Part shown: positions 26,225-33,677 of the stretch, one piece after another
How positions within the stretch are numbered: the stretch's first letter is position 1
Layout: every line of letters starts with the position of its first letter
Source: Nitrosopumilus sp. LS_AOA
Lineage (GTDB): Archaea > Thermoproteota > Nitrososphaeria > Nitrososphaerales > Nitrosopumilaceae
Reading direction: 5' to 3'
Assembly (NCBI GenBank): GCA_001543015.1
Contig: LFLC01000020.1
Span: forward strand, 1 to 37,353
DNA: 37,353 nucleotides
The notes under the pieces: model-generated
What the model saw: the letters and a program-made list of their open reading frames with translations, nothing else
Database searches by the model: none
What the model was told of the DNA's origin: nothing
Position numbers and translations under genes: made by a program

Positions 26225-27223
26225 ATGTTTGAACACAAGTACGACGATGATTATGTCACTAATTTGATGTCTATTGAAAAAGAACAAATCCAATTGTTAA
26301 AAAGAAAGGCACAGTCCCTCAAATCTGAACTTGATAAAACAAATTTACTAATTGATAATTCTAGTCAAAAGAATCCTCATTTTGATGATTTTACAAAAAC
26401 CTCCAAAATTGAAAATATTAATATCTTGAAATCTAGTTCTGATAAAAATAATTTAATTCTAAATATTTCAAAGAAACATATTTTATTTTTATCATCTGTA
26501 ATTCTTTTAGTGTTGTCTGTTAATTTCATTGATGGACAATACACACTCATTAATCCTGAATTAAATGAACCAACCCTAATGAAATCAAAATTTGTAATTG
26601 AAAATTTACGTGGTGATACAATTGATACAATGAAGTCCTGGAGATTGTTATCTGGAGAATTGTTAAATGTAAATATATTAAATGATGATATCTTAACTAT
26701 TGAACAACAAGGAGCAGTCAATAAAGTCATAATGTCTACTGATTCAATTCAACTTGATGATTTTATGGTAAACCGTGGTTTTCAGGGATCTGAATCTACA
26801 TATTATTTAGGTTGGGCTGGTGCAATGAGTGCTGCAAAACAAACTGAAACCATTTATTCTATTCCTACAGATTTCACAATCAACCATTCATCAAACGGTG
26901 AAGGAAATATTGTCATAACATTTTCAACTATGATGGATACTGATGGGTTTTCCGGATATACTAGATCAGTTTTAGATAATGGTGAGATCTTAAAATCTTA
27001 TATTACAATTTACAATGTTGATGAATTGGAAGCATCTGAATTGGCAACAATAGTACGACATGAATTTGGACATGCATTGGGTCTTGGACATTCCACTGAT
27101 CCTGAAGATTTAATGGCACCTGTAATTCTTACAGATTTTCCTTATATTTCTGAATGTAATGTAGATGCTATGGTATCACTTTATGATGGAAATGAATCAA
27201 GCCAGGCGGTATGTGAAAAATGA
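26225..27223 (+). CDS. Membrane-anchored matrixin-like metalloprotease
   Basis: A 332-residue protein. Residues 12-45 are a cytoplasmic coiled coil (SIEKEQIQLLKRKAQSL), then a single membrane helix at about 85-101 (ILFLSSVILLVLSVNFI), then a large extracytoplasmic domain. It carries the metzincin zinc motif HEFGHALGLGH (from residue 279, with catalytic Glu280) and a Met-turn in EDLMAP about 14 residues later, typical of matrixins. No obvious propeptide Cys switch is visible. I use ATG 26225; a TTG 17 codons upstream would add a second hydrophobic stretch. It overlaps the next gene by 4 bp (ATGA), implying coupled synthesis with a response regulator. Confidence 0.85.
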   Translation: MFEHKYDDDYVTNLMSIEKEQIQLLKRKAQSLKSELDKTNLLIDNSSQKNPHFDDFTKTSKIENINILKSSSDKNNLILNISKKHILFLSSVILLVLSVNFIDGQYTLINPELNEPTLMKSKFVIENLRGDTIDTMKSWRLLSGELLNVNILNDDILTIEQQGAVNKVIMSTDSIQLDDFMVNRGFQGSESTYYLGWAGAMSAAKQTETIYSIPTDFTINHSSNGEGNIVITFSTMMDTDGFSGYTRSVLDNGEILKSYITIYNVDELEASELATIVRHEFGHALGLGHSTDPEDLMAPVILTDFPYISECNVDAMVSLYDGNESSQAVCEK

Positions 27224-27870
27224 CCATTCGTGCAGTTGTAATTGATGATGACAAAGATGCATTGGATTTATTTTGTAATCTCTTAACTAGTCATGAAATT
27301 AAAATTGTTGGTAAGGGGTATAATGGAGAGGAGGCATTATTTTTATTTCAAAAATTAAAACCTGATGTAATTTTCCTTGATGTTTCAATGCCTGTTTATG
27401 ATGGATTATATGCATTAGAAAAGATTAGAGAATTAAATCCTAATGCTGTAGTGTTTTTGATTGTAGAAAAAATGACATTAAATACAGAAATGAAGATGAA
27501 TAGATTAAATCCTTCTGTAGTATTTCGAGAACCTTTTGATGTTAATGAAATTATTCGTAAGACTCATCATTTTTGTTTACCTCCTAAAGATGAATTAGAA
27601 AAAATGCAAAAGACCATGATTACGTTGGCATTAAAAAATACATTACTTGAATTAGGTCCAGATGAACTTGATAAAGTGACAACAATATTGCAAAAAGATC
27701 ATAACATGACTCTTGATGATTGTTATGACAATCCTGATGAATTGAAACTTGTTTTACGGGATTTATTTGGTGAATCTATTGATGTTGTATTGGATTCCTT
27801 TAAAGAAAATATGAAAGTTATTTCTTCTAATACTCAAATTAAAAATTTTATTTCAAATTTGCATGAATGA
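27220..27870 (+). CDS. Response regulator with degenerate switch residues
   Basis: A 216-residue protein with a receiver domain (1-120) and a C-terminal helical domain (125-216, ALKNTLLELGPDELDKVTTIL...LRDLFGESIDVVLDSF) that I do not recognise and that lacks an evident helix-turn-helix. The acidic pocket (DDD 9-11) and phospho-acceptor Asp54 (FLDVSMP) are kept. The usual Thr/Ser after the fourth strand is Ile/Val, and the conserved Lys before Pro is Glu104 (REPF). Phosphorylation signalling may therefore be altered or absent. It is translationally coupled to the membrane protease upstream. Its receiver is closely related to the intact CheY-like protein at 33055-33408. Confidence 0.85.
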   Translation: MTIRAVVIDDDKDALDLFCNLLTSHEIKIVGKGYNGEEALFLFQKLKPDVIFLDVSMPVYDGLYALEKIRELNPNAVVFLIVEKMTLNTEMKMNRLNPSVVFREPFDVNEIIRKTHHFCLPPKDELEKMQKTMITLALKNTLLELGPDELDKVTTILQKDHNMTLDDCYDNPDELKLVLRDLFGESIDVVLDSFKENMKVISSNTQIKNFISNLHE

Positions 27871-27931
27871 TTTTTTAAATATTTATTTTAAAATCACTTT
27901 TCTTTATTATGGTGATTGTTTGAGACATGGT

Positions 27932-28013
27932 GCCGGGGTAGCCAAGTGGTAAGGCGGCTGTCTCGAAAACAGCTACGTGAAAGCGTGCAGGGGCTCGAAT
28001 CCCTTTCCCGGCG
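27932..28013 (+). tRNA. tRNA-Ser (anticodon CGA)
   Basis: A complete type II tRNA of 82 nt. Acceptor GCCGGGG pairs with TCCCGGC (28006-28012), with discriminator G28013. The anticodon stem GCTGT/ACAGC encloses loop CTCGAAA, giving CGA (serine, codon UCG). A long variable arm follows. The T arm AGGGG-CTCGAAT-CCCTT is intact. No intron is seen and CCA is not encoded. AT-rich promoter sequence (TATTTATTTTAAAA) lies about 45 bp upstream. Confidence 0.97.
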
Positions 28014-28030
28014 CTACATCAAGTGTGGTG

Positions 28031-28225
28031 GTGCCCCCTCTTGTCATATCAGTACTCAAACCACCTCTTAATACAAAACAACATGGAGAATTGGAAATGA
28101 AACGTGCTGAGCGTGCTGATAATGCAGCAAGAATTGATATCCAGATGGCCAAAGTTTCAACGAGTGCTGCACCTGTAGTTGATGTTCATAAATATGATAA
28201 AAAATTAGACGACCAAGCTAGTTAG
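28031..28225 (+). CDS. Small protein immediately downstream of tRNA-Ser
   Basis: A 64-residue protein starting at GTG 28031 (or GTG 28025/28028), 17 bp after the tRNA. The frame remains open into the tRNA, but that part is not coding. It reads MPPLVISVLKPPLNTKQHG, then a charged helix (ELEMKRAERADNAARIDIQMAK), then a polar end. The composition is protein-like and unlike random AT-rich DNA. There is no recognised domain. It could start instead at ATG near 28097, keeping just the helix. It overlaps the convergent gene by 8 bp. It may be co-transcribed with the tRNA, since there is little room for its own promoter. Confidence 0.55.
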   Translation: MPPLVISVLKPPLNTKQHGELEMKRAERADNAARIDIQMAKVSTSAAPVVDVHKYDKKLDDQAS

Positions 28226-28868
28226 AAAATTCATCTAACATTTTTTGATGCTCTATTGCAATTTTTTCAATCTCATTTTGTGCAATGCTCCATAATGTTT
28301 CAGAACTTTGAGAAGCTAATCGTTCATCCATTTTTTTTAATGCTTCATGAATTTCCTTTAGTGCTATTATCGCATGATCTTTTTGAATCGCGATATCATT
28401 TTTTAAAAATGCTGGACAGTCTCCTTCAGTTTCAATTAAAGTGAGCCAATTTAGGCGTGCAAGTAGCATTTTTTTACGATTATTTATCATCAGTTGAATT
28501 CGTTTTTTATCTTCGACAGATTCTTCCTCGGAGATTTTTAATTCAATCTCCATGTCTCTTGCTTCTTTTCTAATTGTTTTGATAACTCGATATTCATCAG
28601 AGACTAATTCCAATAATTTAATTTTATTTTTGGAAGCTTTGGGATTAATATAATAATATTTTGACTTGTCATCCCCTTCTTCATAACTTACCAAGTTTTC
28701 TCTTTTCAAACTGTTCATACCAACATGAAATTTATTGTGTGATAACATCACATCATATTCATTTTTAGCAATCAGTCTAGCTTCTTTTTCTAAATCTCTT
28801 GTTTTTATTTTTCCAGGAAGTGCTTTCCATATACAAATCTCCACATTAACAATAGTTTTTCCAGTCAT
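28218..28868 (-). CDS. Helical protein with a possible N-terminal winged helix
   Basis: A 216-residue soluble protein. Residues 20-75 (LEKEARLIAKNEYDVMLSHNKFH, MNSLKRENLVSYEEG, SKYYYINP) could form a winged helix in which KYYYINP is the wing, as in MarR/ArsR-type regulators. The rest (85-216) is long charged helices with conserved-looking Trp residues (LNWLTLIETEGDCPAFL, LWSIAQNEIEKIA). No enzyme motif is apparent. A regulator or a structural coiled-coil protein are the main options. Starts at ATG. A 23-bp sequence just upstream (28869-28891) resembles one at 28041-28063. Confidence 0.7.
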   Translation of the reverse strand: MTGKTIVNVEICIWKALPGKIKTRDLEKEARLIAKNEYDVMLSHNKFHVGMNSLKRENLVSYEEGDDKSKYYYINPKASKNKIKLLELVSDEYRVIKTIRKEARDMEIELKISEEESVEDKKRIQLMINNRKKMLLARLNWLTLIETEGDCPAFLKNDIAIQKDHAIIALKEIHEALKKMDERLASQSSETLWSIAQNEIEKIAIEHQKMLDEFSN

Positions 28869-29048
28869 GTCGTATCAGTACTAAAACTACGTATTAAAAA
28901 GTAAACAGCGTATGCAATCCTATTGTATAGCACAAGAAGGCATTTGGGACAAACAGACACAAGCTTGCTGGTAAAAAAAAGAGGAAAAATACGCCTAAAC
29001 TTTAAGTTAATATGAAATTAAAAAAATTATGGTTGAGGATAATAAAAA

Positions 29049-29192
29049 ATGAGTGCAGTATTTGATGCAGAAATAGCAGAACGCGAATGCCCTGGATGTA
29101 AAAGAATGACAAAATCAATGTTTTGTCCAAAGTGTGGCAAGTGTGAATTCTGTCATAAAGTAATAGAAGGAGAATTAAAATGTCAAAATTAG
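29049..29192 (+). CDS. 47-residue double zinc-ribbon protein
   Basis: An ATG-started frame with three CxxC-type knuckles: CPGC (14-17), CPKCGKC (26-32) and CEFC (32-35), plus His36. This is enough for one or two zinc sites. Small ribbon proteins like this are numerous in archaea, often nucleic-acid or complex subunits of unknown role. The AT-rich leader AATAAAAA precedes the ATG. A 14-codon frame (MSKLDTPEADLFEN) overlaps its 3' end but is too short to call. Confidence 0.75.
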   Translation: MSAVFDAEIAERECPGCKRMTKSMFCPKCGKCEFCHKVIEGELKCQN

Positions 29193-29538
29193 ATACACCT
29201 GAAGCTGACCTTTTTGAGAATTAATTAACATAAAACAAACTGTTTAGAATAAAAAAACCAGAATACCGTAAGTGCTCTATTTACTCACAGTATTTGTAAT
29301 TTTTAGAAGTGTTTTGTATCCAATCAATTGGGTTTGTATTACAATTTTTTGCATTTCTCTATTGATTCCAATCATACTCATGAATTGAATTTGCCAAATT
29401 ATGATCTAATGTAGAATGTTATTTTTTTTTGATTCTTTACCCAGTTCATATCGATTAGGCATGTTACTCAGGAAAGTCAGTCAACAAGTTGGTCGATATT
29501 CATTAGATACAAAGATTAGATTAAGGAAAAAATCTAAA
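29193..29538. other. 346-bp AT-rich gap without a supported gene
   Basis: No frame here has convincing protein composition. A possible frame from 29416 or 29461 overlaps the convergent gene and looks random. Poly-T tracts (TTTTTTTTTT near 29422) suit transcript ends for the genes on either side. Nothing RNA-like or repetitive is evident. Confidence 0.4.
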
Positions 29539-29814
29539 TTAAAAAATGTAAACATAACCTGCCGAACCTCCTCCCGCATCTCCTTTCATGCCTTTACTTA
29601 GAAAGTATTCTTCAATGTCTCGTCCATCTTTTTCACTATCTATAGACCAATCCTTCCAATGTCCGATATCTTTACCATCATTATCGTGTTGATCTTTTCT
29701 AACTTTGGGGGTATCTGAAATACCTACAGTCCATGGGGTATAATCTGCTCTTTCTGAGTTCTTCACTCTACTTTCAATTTCAGAAATTATTCGTGATTTA
29801 TCCATAATGATCAT
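29539..29814 (-). CDS. Small GIY-YIG-like protein of unknown function
   Basis: A 91-residue protein with the pattern YTPWTVGISDTPKVRKDQHDN, then GHWKDWSIDSEKDGRDIEEYF and GMKGDAGGGSAGYVYIF. The TVGISDTP...R segment resembles the N-terminal strands of GIY-YIG-type folds, and I recall short proteins of this same pattern across many bacteria. A nuclease role is not shown: the usual catalytic Tyr pair, Arg and Glu cannot all be placed. ATG at the start or three codons later (MDKSR) both work. Being widespread in bacteria, it may be horizontally acquired. Confidence 0.7.
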   Translation of the reverse strand: MIIMDKSRIISEIESRVKNSERADYTPWTVGISDTPKVRKDQHDNDGKDIGHWKDWSIDSEKDGRDIEEYFLSKGMKGDAGGGSAGYVYIF

Positions 29815-29867
29815 GGTTCTGACCTTTACTTAAGAAAATATACTTGTACATTCTTGTGATGTACCAA

Positions 29868-29927
29868 TCATGTGATATGTTTCTCCCAATCAGCTGGGGA
29901 ATGATTGCAGATTTTACAAGTAATCAT
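29868..29927 (-). CDS. Possible 19-residue zinc-finger micro-ORF
   Basis: ATG-started frame MITCKICNHSPADWEKHIT. It contains Cys4-x2-Cys7 and His17, which resembles the start of a C2H2 finger cut off by a stop. It could be the remnant of a longer mini zinc-finger gene, or a chance frame; on its own the evidence is weak. Confidence 0.2.
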   Translation of the reverse strand: MITCKICNHSPADWEKHIT

Positions 29928-30023
29928 TAGAAACCCCCCTTGTGGGATTGTGCATGTTGTATTATCTATTCAAACAAATGTCAGTGCTTGAAAAAATTAT
30001 TAAAAATAAAATTAATTTCTAAT

Positions 30024-30413
30024 TTATGTTAGTATCCCATTTTTCTTTATTACAGTATTGGTATTTCTCAAAACTTTTTCTATTTGTTTTAGTGAGTGTG
30101 GATCTTTGACTAATATGGGTAGATTCAACGGCTTTATTTTCTCCTGAACTTCTTTAATGTCACATCCAGTTAAAATAACTATTTTTGCATATGAATTAAT
30201 TTTTTTGATATGTTTTATGCCATAGTATCCATCATATTCAGGCATCAGAATATCCATTAAAACAAAATCAGGCTCATGTTTTTTGTACAATTCAATTGCT
30301 TCTAACCCATTATGAGCAGTTCCAATTACGTTGAATTTTTTGATTGTAAGATATTCACAAACACATTCTGCAAGATCAATGTTATCTTCAACAACTAGTA
30401 TGCTTTCATTCAT
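30024..30413 (-). CDS. CheY-like response regulator
   Basis: A 129-residue single-domain receiver. Acidic residues Glu9/Asp10 (VVEDN), phospho-acceptor Asp54 (VLMDILMP), Thr82 (ILTGCD) and Lys103 (VKDP) are all present, so it should be phosphorylated. There is no output domain, so it acts by protein interaction or in a phosphorelay. It is divergent from the dCache kinase at 30693, its most likely partner by position. Its leader on the minus strand could contain the hairpin at 30426-30495, just 13 bp before the ATG. Confidence 0.93.
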   Translation of the reverse strand: MNESILVVEDNIDLAECVCEYLTIKKFNVIGTAHNGLEAIELYKKHEPDFVLMDILMPEYDGYYGIKHIKKINSYAKIVILTGCDIKEVQEKIKPLNLPILVKDPHSLKQIEKVLRNTNTVIKKNGILT

Positions 30414-30425
30414 GTAATTTAGTTA

Positions 30426-30495
30426 GCCTAAAAATATGCTATATTATCCAGTATGTAATTTCCAAAACATACACCTCTTGGATTAATTTTTAGGC
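30426..30495. promoter_or_regulatory. Nested hairpin between response regulator and kinase
   Basis: GCCTAAAAAT (30426-30435) and ATTTTTAGGC (30486-30495) are perfect 10-bp inverted arms. Inside, TCCA/TGGA (30447-30450 with 30479-30482) and GTATGT/ACATAC (30451-30456 with 30467-30472) extend a second stem with a 10-base loop. It lies 13 bp before the minus-strand receiver start and about 200 bp before the kinase. It could be a leader RNA of the receiver gene or a divergent operator. The rest of this 279-bp gap shows just AT-rich promoter-like DNA. Confidence 0.45.
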
Positions 30496-30692
30496 ACAGT
30501 TATCAATAATATTGGAAAAATACCCCATCCCTGATCTTGATACAGTATATTCAAAAATGATGTTTTTGTTTAATCAAATTTAATATGATTGATTAGTTTT
30601 TCACATGCTATTATTTTTGACAAGTATTTTTTTAATACGAACATAAAATCATATTCAATTCATATAAATTTGATTTAAAATTGATTTTTTTG

Positions 30693-32348
30693 ATGAGTAA
30701 AATAATTCTCTCAAAAAGAATGCTGAGTATTATTGCAGTTGCTGTATTTTTGAATGGGGTATTATTTTTCTCTATAGGATATATTCAAAATGAAACTGAA
30801 CAAAAAATCTATGATTCATTAATTACAAGTGAATCTGATACAAAACATGCAGATGTAATTAGAACATCTCTACACATTTCATCTAATCTTGAATCCATTA
30901 CAGACAAACTTGCAATTGCATCAATGTTACTTTCAGAGGATAATTTGGCAAGTGAATATACTTTAGATGTTCTTGATAAATTATACACAAAACTAAACTC
31001 AAAAACCAATGTTGGATGGGTATTTCTTCTTGATGAAAATGGAGTATTGACATCATCTGTAAGTCCAAATGGAACTAGTGTTAGTACTAGTCATGTAGAT
31101 TTATCATATAGGGATTATTTTATCAATACAAAAACTTCTTTGAAATCATATCTTACAAATGGATTTATTGGAATTAATGATGTCCCATTGATAATTACAA
31201 CTTATCCAATATTAAATTCAAATAATGACTTCATTGGAATGATTGGGGCTTCTCTTATCATTCATGAATTCTTTGATCAATATGGGAATACCTCTGATCC
31301 AACTACTACCTTTCTACTAGTAATTGGTAATGACCAGAATTTCATTACTCATCCCGAGTCTGAACAGATCGGGAATTATGCTTTAGATGATGAATTTTTC
31401 TTGAATAATAATTCAAACAAAGTTGAGTTAGTCCAAAAATTATTTTCAGAAAACAATCCCACTGAGATGTATGACTTTCATGATGTGGAAAAGATGACTC
31501 ATGGGGTTCCTGTAATTGTTAATGAAAATATCTCATATTTTATTTTCATGATTACTCCTATTGATTCTATTAGTCAACAAACTAGTGATGTTTTTCAGAA
31601 CGCAAAATACTCTACATACCTAATCATAATTTTTCTGATTTTATCTTCAGGTGTAGTAATAGTATTTTTTGAAAAATTCAAAATAAAGGAACAAGAAGAA
31701 AGAGAGACAAAATTGATTTCTATAGGGGAGTTATCTGCACGTTTAGCACATGACATGAGAAATCCCTTGTCTGTAATTTCAATGACTATTGATAATTTCA
31801 AAGATATCTATGGTGCTGATTCCAAAATGACTCCAAACTTTGAGAAAATTGAGAGAGCAATAGATAGAATCACACATCAAATTAATGGCGTTTTAAATTT
31901 TGTTCGAGAAAATCCCGTCGTTTTTGAAAAAAATAGTTTGTTACAAATTATAACAAATTCAGTAGATTCAATCAATATTCCAGATGGAATTAAATTAATT
32001 CTTCCAAAAAATGATATTGAATTTAGATGTGATAAAGTTCAATTACAAATCGTAATGTCCAATTTGATACTAAATGGAATTCAGGCAATGGTAGGAACTG
32101 GAGTAATCATTGTAACTTTGAGTGAAACAAATAAAAAAATCATTATAGAAGTTGAAGATTCAGGCAAAGGAATTCATAAAAATGATTTGCCACATGTGTT
32201 TGATCCTATGTTTACCACTAAACAACATGGTACAGGGTTGGGTTTGGTAAGTTGTAAATCAATCATTAAAGCACATAAGGGTACACTTTTAGTAAAATCA
32301 CCTCCAACAATTTTTACAATTACATTACCAAAGAAAAATTCATTATAA
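30693..32348 (+). CDS. dCache-domain transmembrane histidine kinase
   Basis: A 551-residue membrane sensor. Helix 1 is at about 11-31 and helix 2 at 309-327. Between them is a roughly 270-residue external double-Cache domain with VGWVFLLDENGVLTSS, LSYRDYF and IGMIGASLI hallmarks, which bind small ligands such as amino or carboxylic acids. His353 lies in RLAHDMRNPLS. The ATPase part has NLILNGIQAM, DSGKGI and GTGLGL. There is no HAMP domain: helix 2 joins the kinase by a short coiled coil. ATG 30693 is preferred over the upstream TTG. The core closely matches the soluble kinase at 710. The CheY-like protein at 30024-30413 is divergent. Confidence 0.93.
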   Translation: MSKIILSKRMLSIIAVAVFLNGVLFFSIGYIQNETEQKIYDSLITSESDTKHADVIRTSLHISSNLESITDKLAIASMLLSEDNLASEYTLDVLDKLYTKLNSKTNVGWVFLLDENGVLTSSVSPNGTSVSTSHVDLSYRDYFINTKTSLKSYLTNGFIGINDVPLIITTYPILNSNNDFIGMIGASLIIHEFFDQYGNTSDPTTTFLLVIGNDQNFITHPESEQIGNYALDDEFFLNNNSNKVELVQKLFSENNPTEMYDFHDVEKMTHGVPVIVNENISYFIFMITPIDSISQQTSDVFQNAKYSTYLIIIFLILSSGVVIVFFEKFKIKEQEERETKLISIGELSARLAHDMRNPLSVISMTIDNFKDIYGADSKMTPNFEKIERAIDRITHQINGVLNFVRENPVVFEKNSLLQIITNSVDSINIPDGIKLILPKNDIEFRCDKVQLQIVMSNLILNGIQAMVGTGVIIVTLSETNKKIIIEVEDSGKGIHKNDLPHVFDPMFTTKQHGTGLGLVSCKSIIKAHKGTLLVKSPPTIFTITLPKKNSL

Positions 32349-32376
32349 TATTTTATTTACGCTAATAATTACACAT

Positions 32377-33003
32377 TTAGGAATTTGCTAACCCATTTTT
32401 AAAAATTTTTTGAATAATTGTACTATTGTAAAATACGCTCATTGAAATTTTTATTTTCACAAAGTATGTTCCCTCTTTAATTTCCATCATGATTTTTTCC
32501 CAAAATATTGTATATTTGTCAACAGCTCTTTTTTTACTTGTAAGCTCAAATCCTGTTCTTATCAAATATCCATTTCTACTCAAATTATTGATTTTTCTAT
32601 ACCCTGATGTTTTTGATAATTTACAAATTTTTAATATATCTGGTACTGCTAGTGGTTTTTTTGCAACTTGTTCTAAAATTTTCCTTGATTCTTTATCTCC
32701 TACAATTTCTAAAATTTGTTTAATTAATGATTCATCTTTTATCAATAAGACTAAAGAATTTTTTTTAATTTCCTCAAAATTTATTATTTTAAATAAACAA
32801 TCTTTTTCAAATTTTAGTGAATCTGATTTTAAAAACTCATTTAATTCTCCGTCAAATGCTGAAAAATCAAGAATTGACTGTTTAATTGAATATCCATATT
32901 TTTTAAACAAATTTAGTTTAAGTTTTTGTTGAATTTTTGGTTCTAGATTATCTTTGATTTTCAAACTCAGAGATTTTGATAGAAATAGGTCAATGCCTGT
33001 CAA
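32377..33003 (-). CDS. Probable winged-helix transcriptional regulator
   Basis: A 208-residue protein. Residues 110-175 fit an ArsR-like winged helix: SRKILEQVAKKPLAVPDILKICKLS, SGYRKINNLSRNGYLIRTG, then a wing ELTSKKRAVDKYTIFWEKI. The N-terminal half (1-105) is a polar domain without known motifs. Thaumarchaeota have many such lineage-specific regulators. The 3' end lies 28 bp from the convergent dCache kinase, and its start is 51 bp from the divergent CheY-like gene at 33055, which it may regulate. Starts at ATG. Confidence 0.7.
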   Translation of the reverse strand: MTGIDLFLSKSLSLKIKDNLEPKIQQKLKLNLFKKYGYSIKQSILDFSAFDGELNEFLKSDSLKFEKDCLFKIINFEEIKKNSLVLLIKDESLIKQILEIVGDKESRKILEQVAKKPLAVPDILKICKLSKTSGYRKINNLSRNGYLIRTGFELTSKKRAVDKYTIFWEKIMMEIKEGTYFVKIKISMSVFYNSTIIQKIFKNGLANS

Positions 33004-33054
33004 TATGTAATTTTAATTAAGAACTTATTAAAACAAAATGATTTTTTCTAACTT

Positions 33055-33408
33055 ATGAGTAAAACTGCTATTGTAATTGATGATGATTATGATACTGTAG
33101 ATATTTTTAGTGAATTATTAGAACAACATCAAATCACTGTAGTTGGAAAAGGATACAACGGTAAGGATGCCATTGATTTATTTTCAAAATACTCCCCTGA
33201 TGTTGTTTTTGTTGATATTATGATGCCTGATGGTTCTGGTTTTCATGCAATTCGTAATATTAAAAAAATAAATGATAAAGCCAGAATAATTGCAGTTACA
33301 GCTGATCTTAAACCTTCTACCCATGAAAAATTAATGGATCTAAAAATTCATGGACTTGTTTACAAACCATTGGATATTGAAAAAATTGTTTATCTTGTGA
33401 ATAATTAG
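33055..33408 (+). CDS. CheY-like response regulator
   Basis: A 117-residue single receiver with all switch residues: Asp9-11 (IDDDYD), phospho-acceptor Asp54 (VFVDIMMP), Thr82 (AVTADL) and Lys104 (VYKPLD). No output domain. It is very similar to the first 115 residues of the degenerate regulator at 27220 (both have VIDDD and LLxxHxIxxVGKGYNG). It is divergent from a winged-helix regulator, with just 51 bp between the starts, and may work with the kinase encoded before that. Confidence 0.94.
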   Translation: MSKTAIVIDDDYDTVDIFSELLEQHQITVVGKGYNGKDAIDLFSKYSPDVVFVDIMMPDGSGFHAIRNIKKINDKARIIAVTADLKPSTHEKLMDLKIHGLVYKPLDIEKIVYLVNN

Positions 33409-33451
33409 ATATTTCCAAATCTTTAAAGTAATTTGATTATTAATTGTCATA

Positions 33452-33637
33452 ATGGCAGAATTGATTCAATCAAAGATTCGAGATTCTGGAATTTCACTTG
33501 CTGAATTAATTGCTCATTTTAGAGAAAAATGTAAAATTTGTGGTCATCATAGAATAATGCATAATGAATTAGGGGTATGTGAAGGTGTAATGAATAAGCC
33601 TTGCAATTCTGGTTGTGATTCTTATGAGTCTGAATGA
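33452..33637 (+). CDS. 61-residue Cys/His zinc-binding protein
   Basis: A small protein with a helical N-terminus (AELIQSKIRDSGISLAELIAHF) and a Cys/His cluster (CKICGHHR at 27-34, His37, Cys44, then CNSGC at about 51-55) able to bind one or two zinc ions. The pattern KCKICGHHRIMHNE...C resembles small thaumarchaeal zinc proteins of unknown role. It lies 43 bp after the CheY-like gene and 40 bp before the nitroreductase, all on the same strand, and could be in one transcript with either. Confidence 0.75.
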   Translation: MAELIQSKIRDSGISLAELIAHFREKCKICGHHRIMHNELGVCEGVMNKPCNSGCDSYESE

Positions 33638-33677
33638 TTATCTAATTCTTTAATAAGATATTTCTTGTAATTTGTCT

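Noticed and set aside
27977-28030. Extension of the small gene upstream into the tRNA
   Set aside because: The region is tRNA-Ser sequence with conserved stems, so the open frame there is coincidental; the gene is started at GTG 28031 instead.
29416-29601. 61-codon plus-strand frame with a basic C-terminal half
   Set aside because: It overlaps the 3' end of the well-supported minus-strand gene at 29539, begins in a poly-T tract and shows no protein-like hydrophobic pattern.
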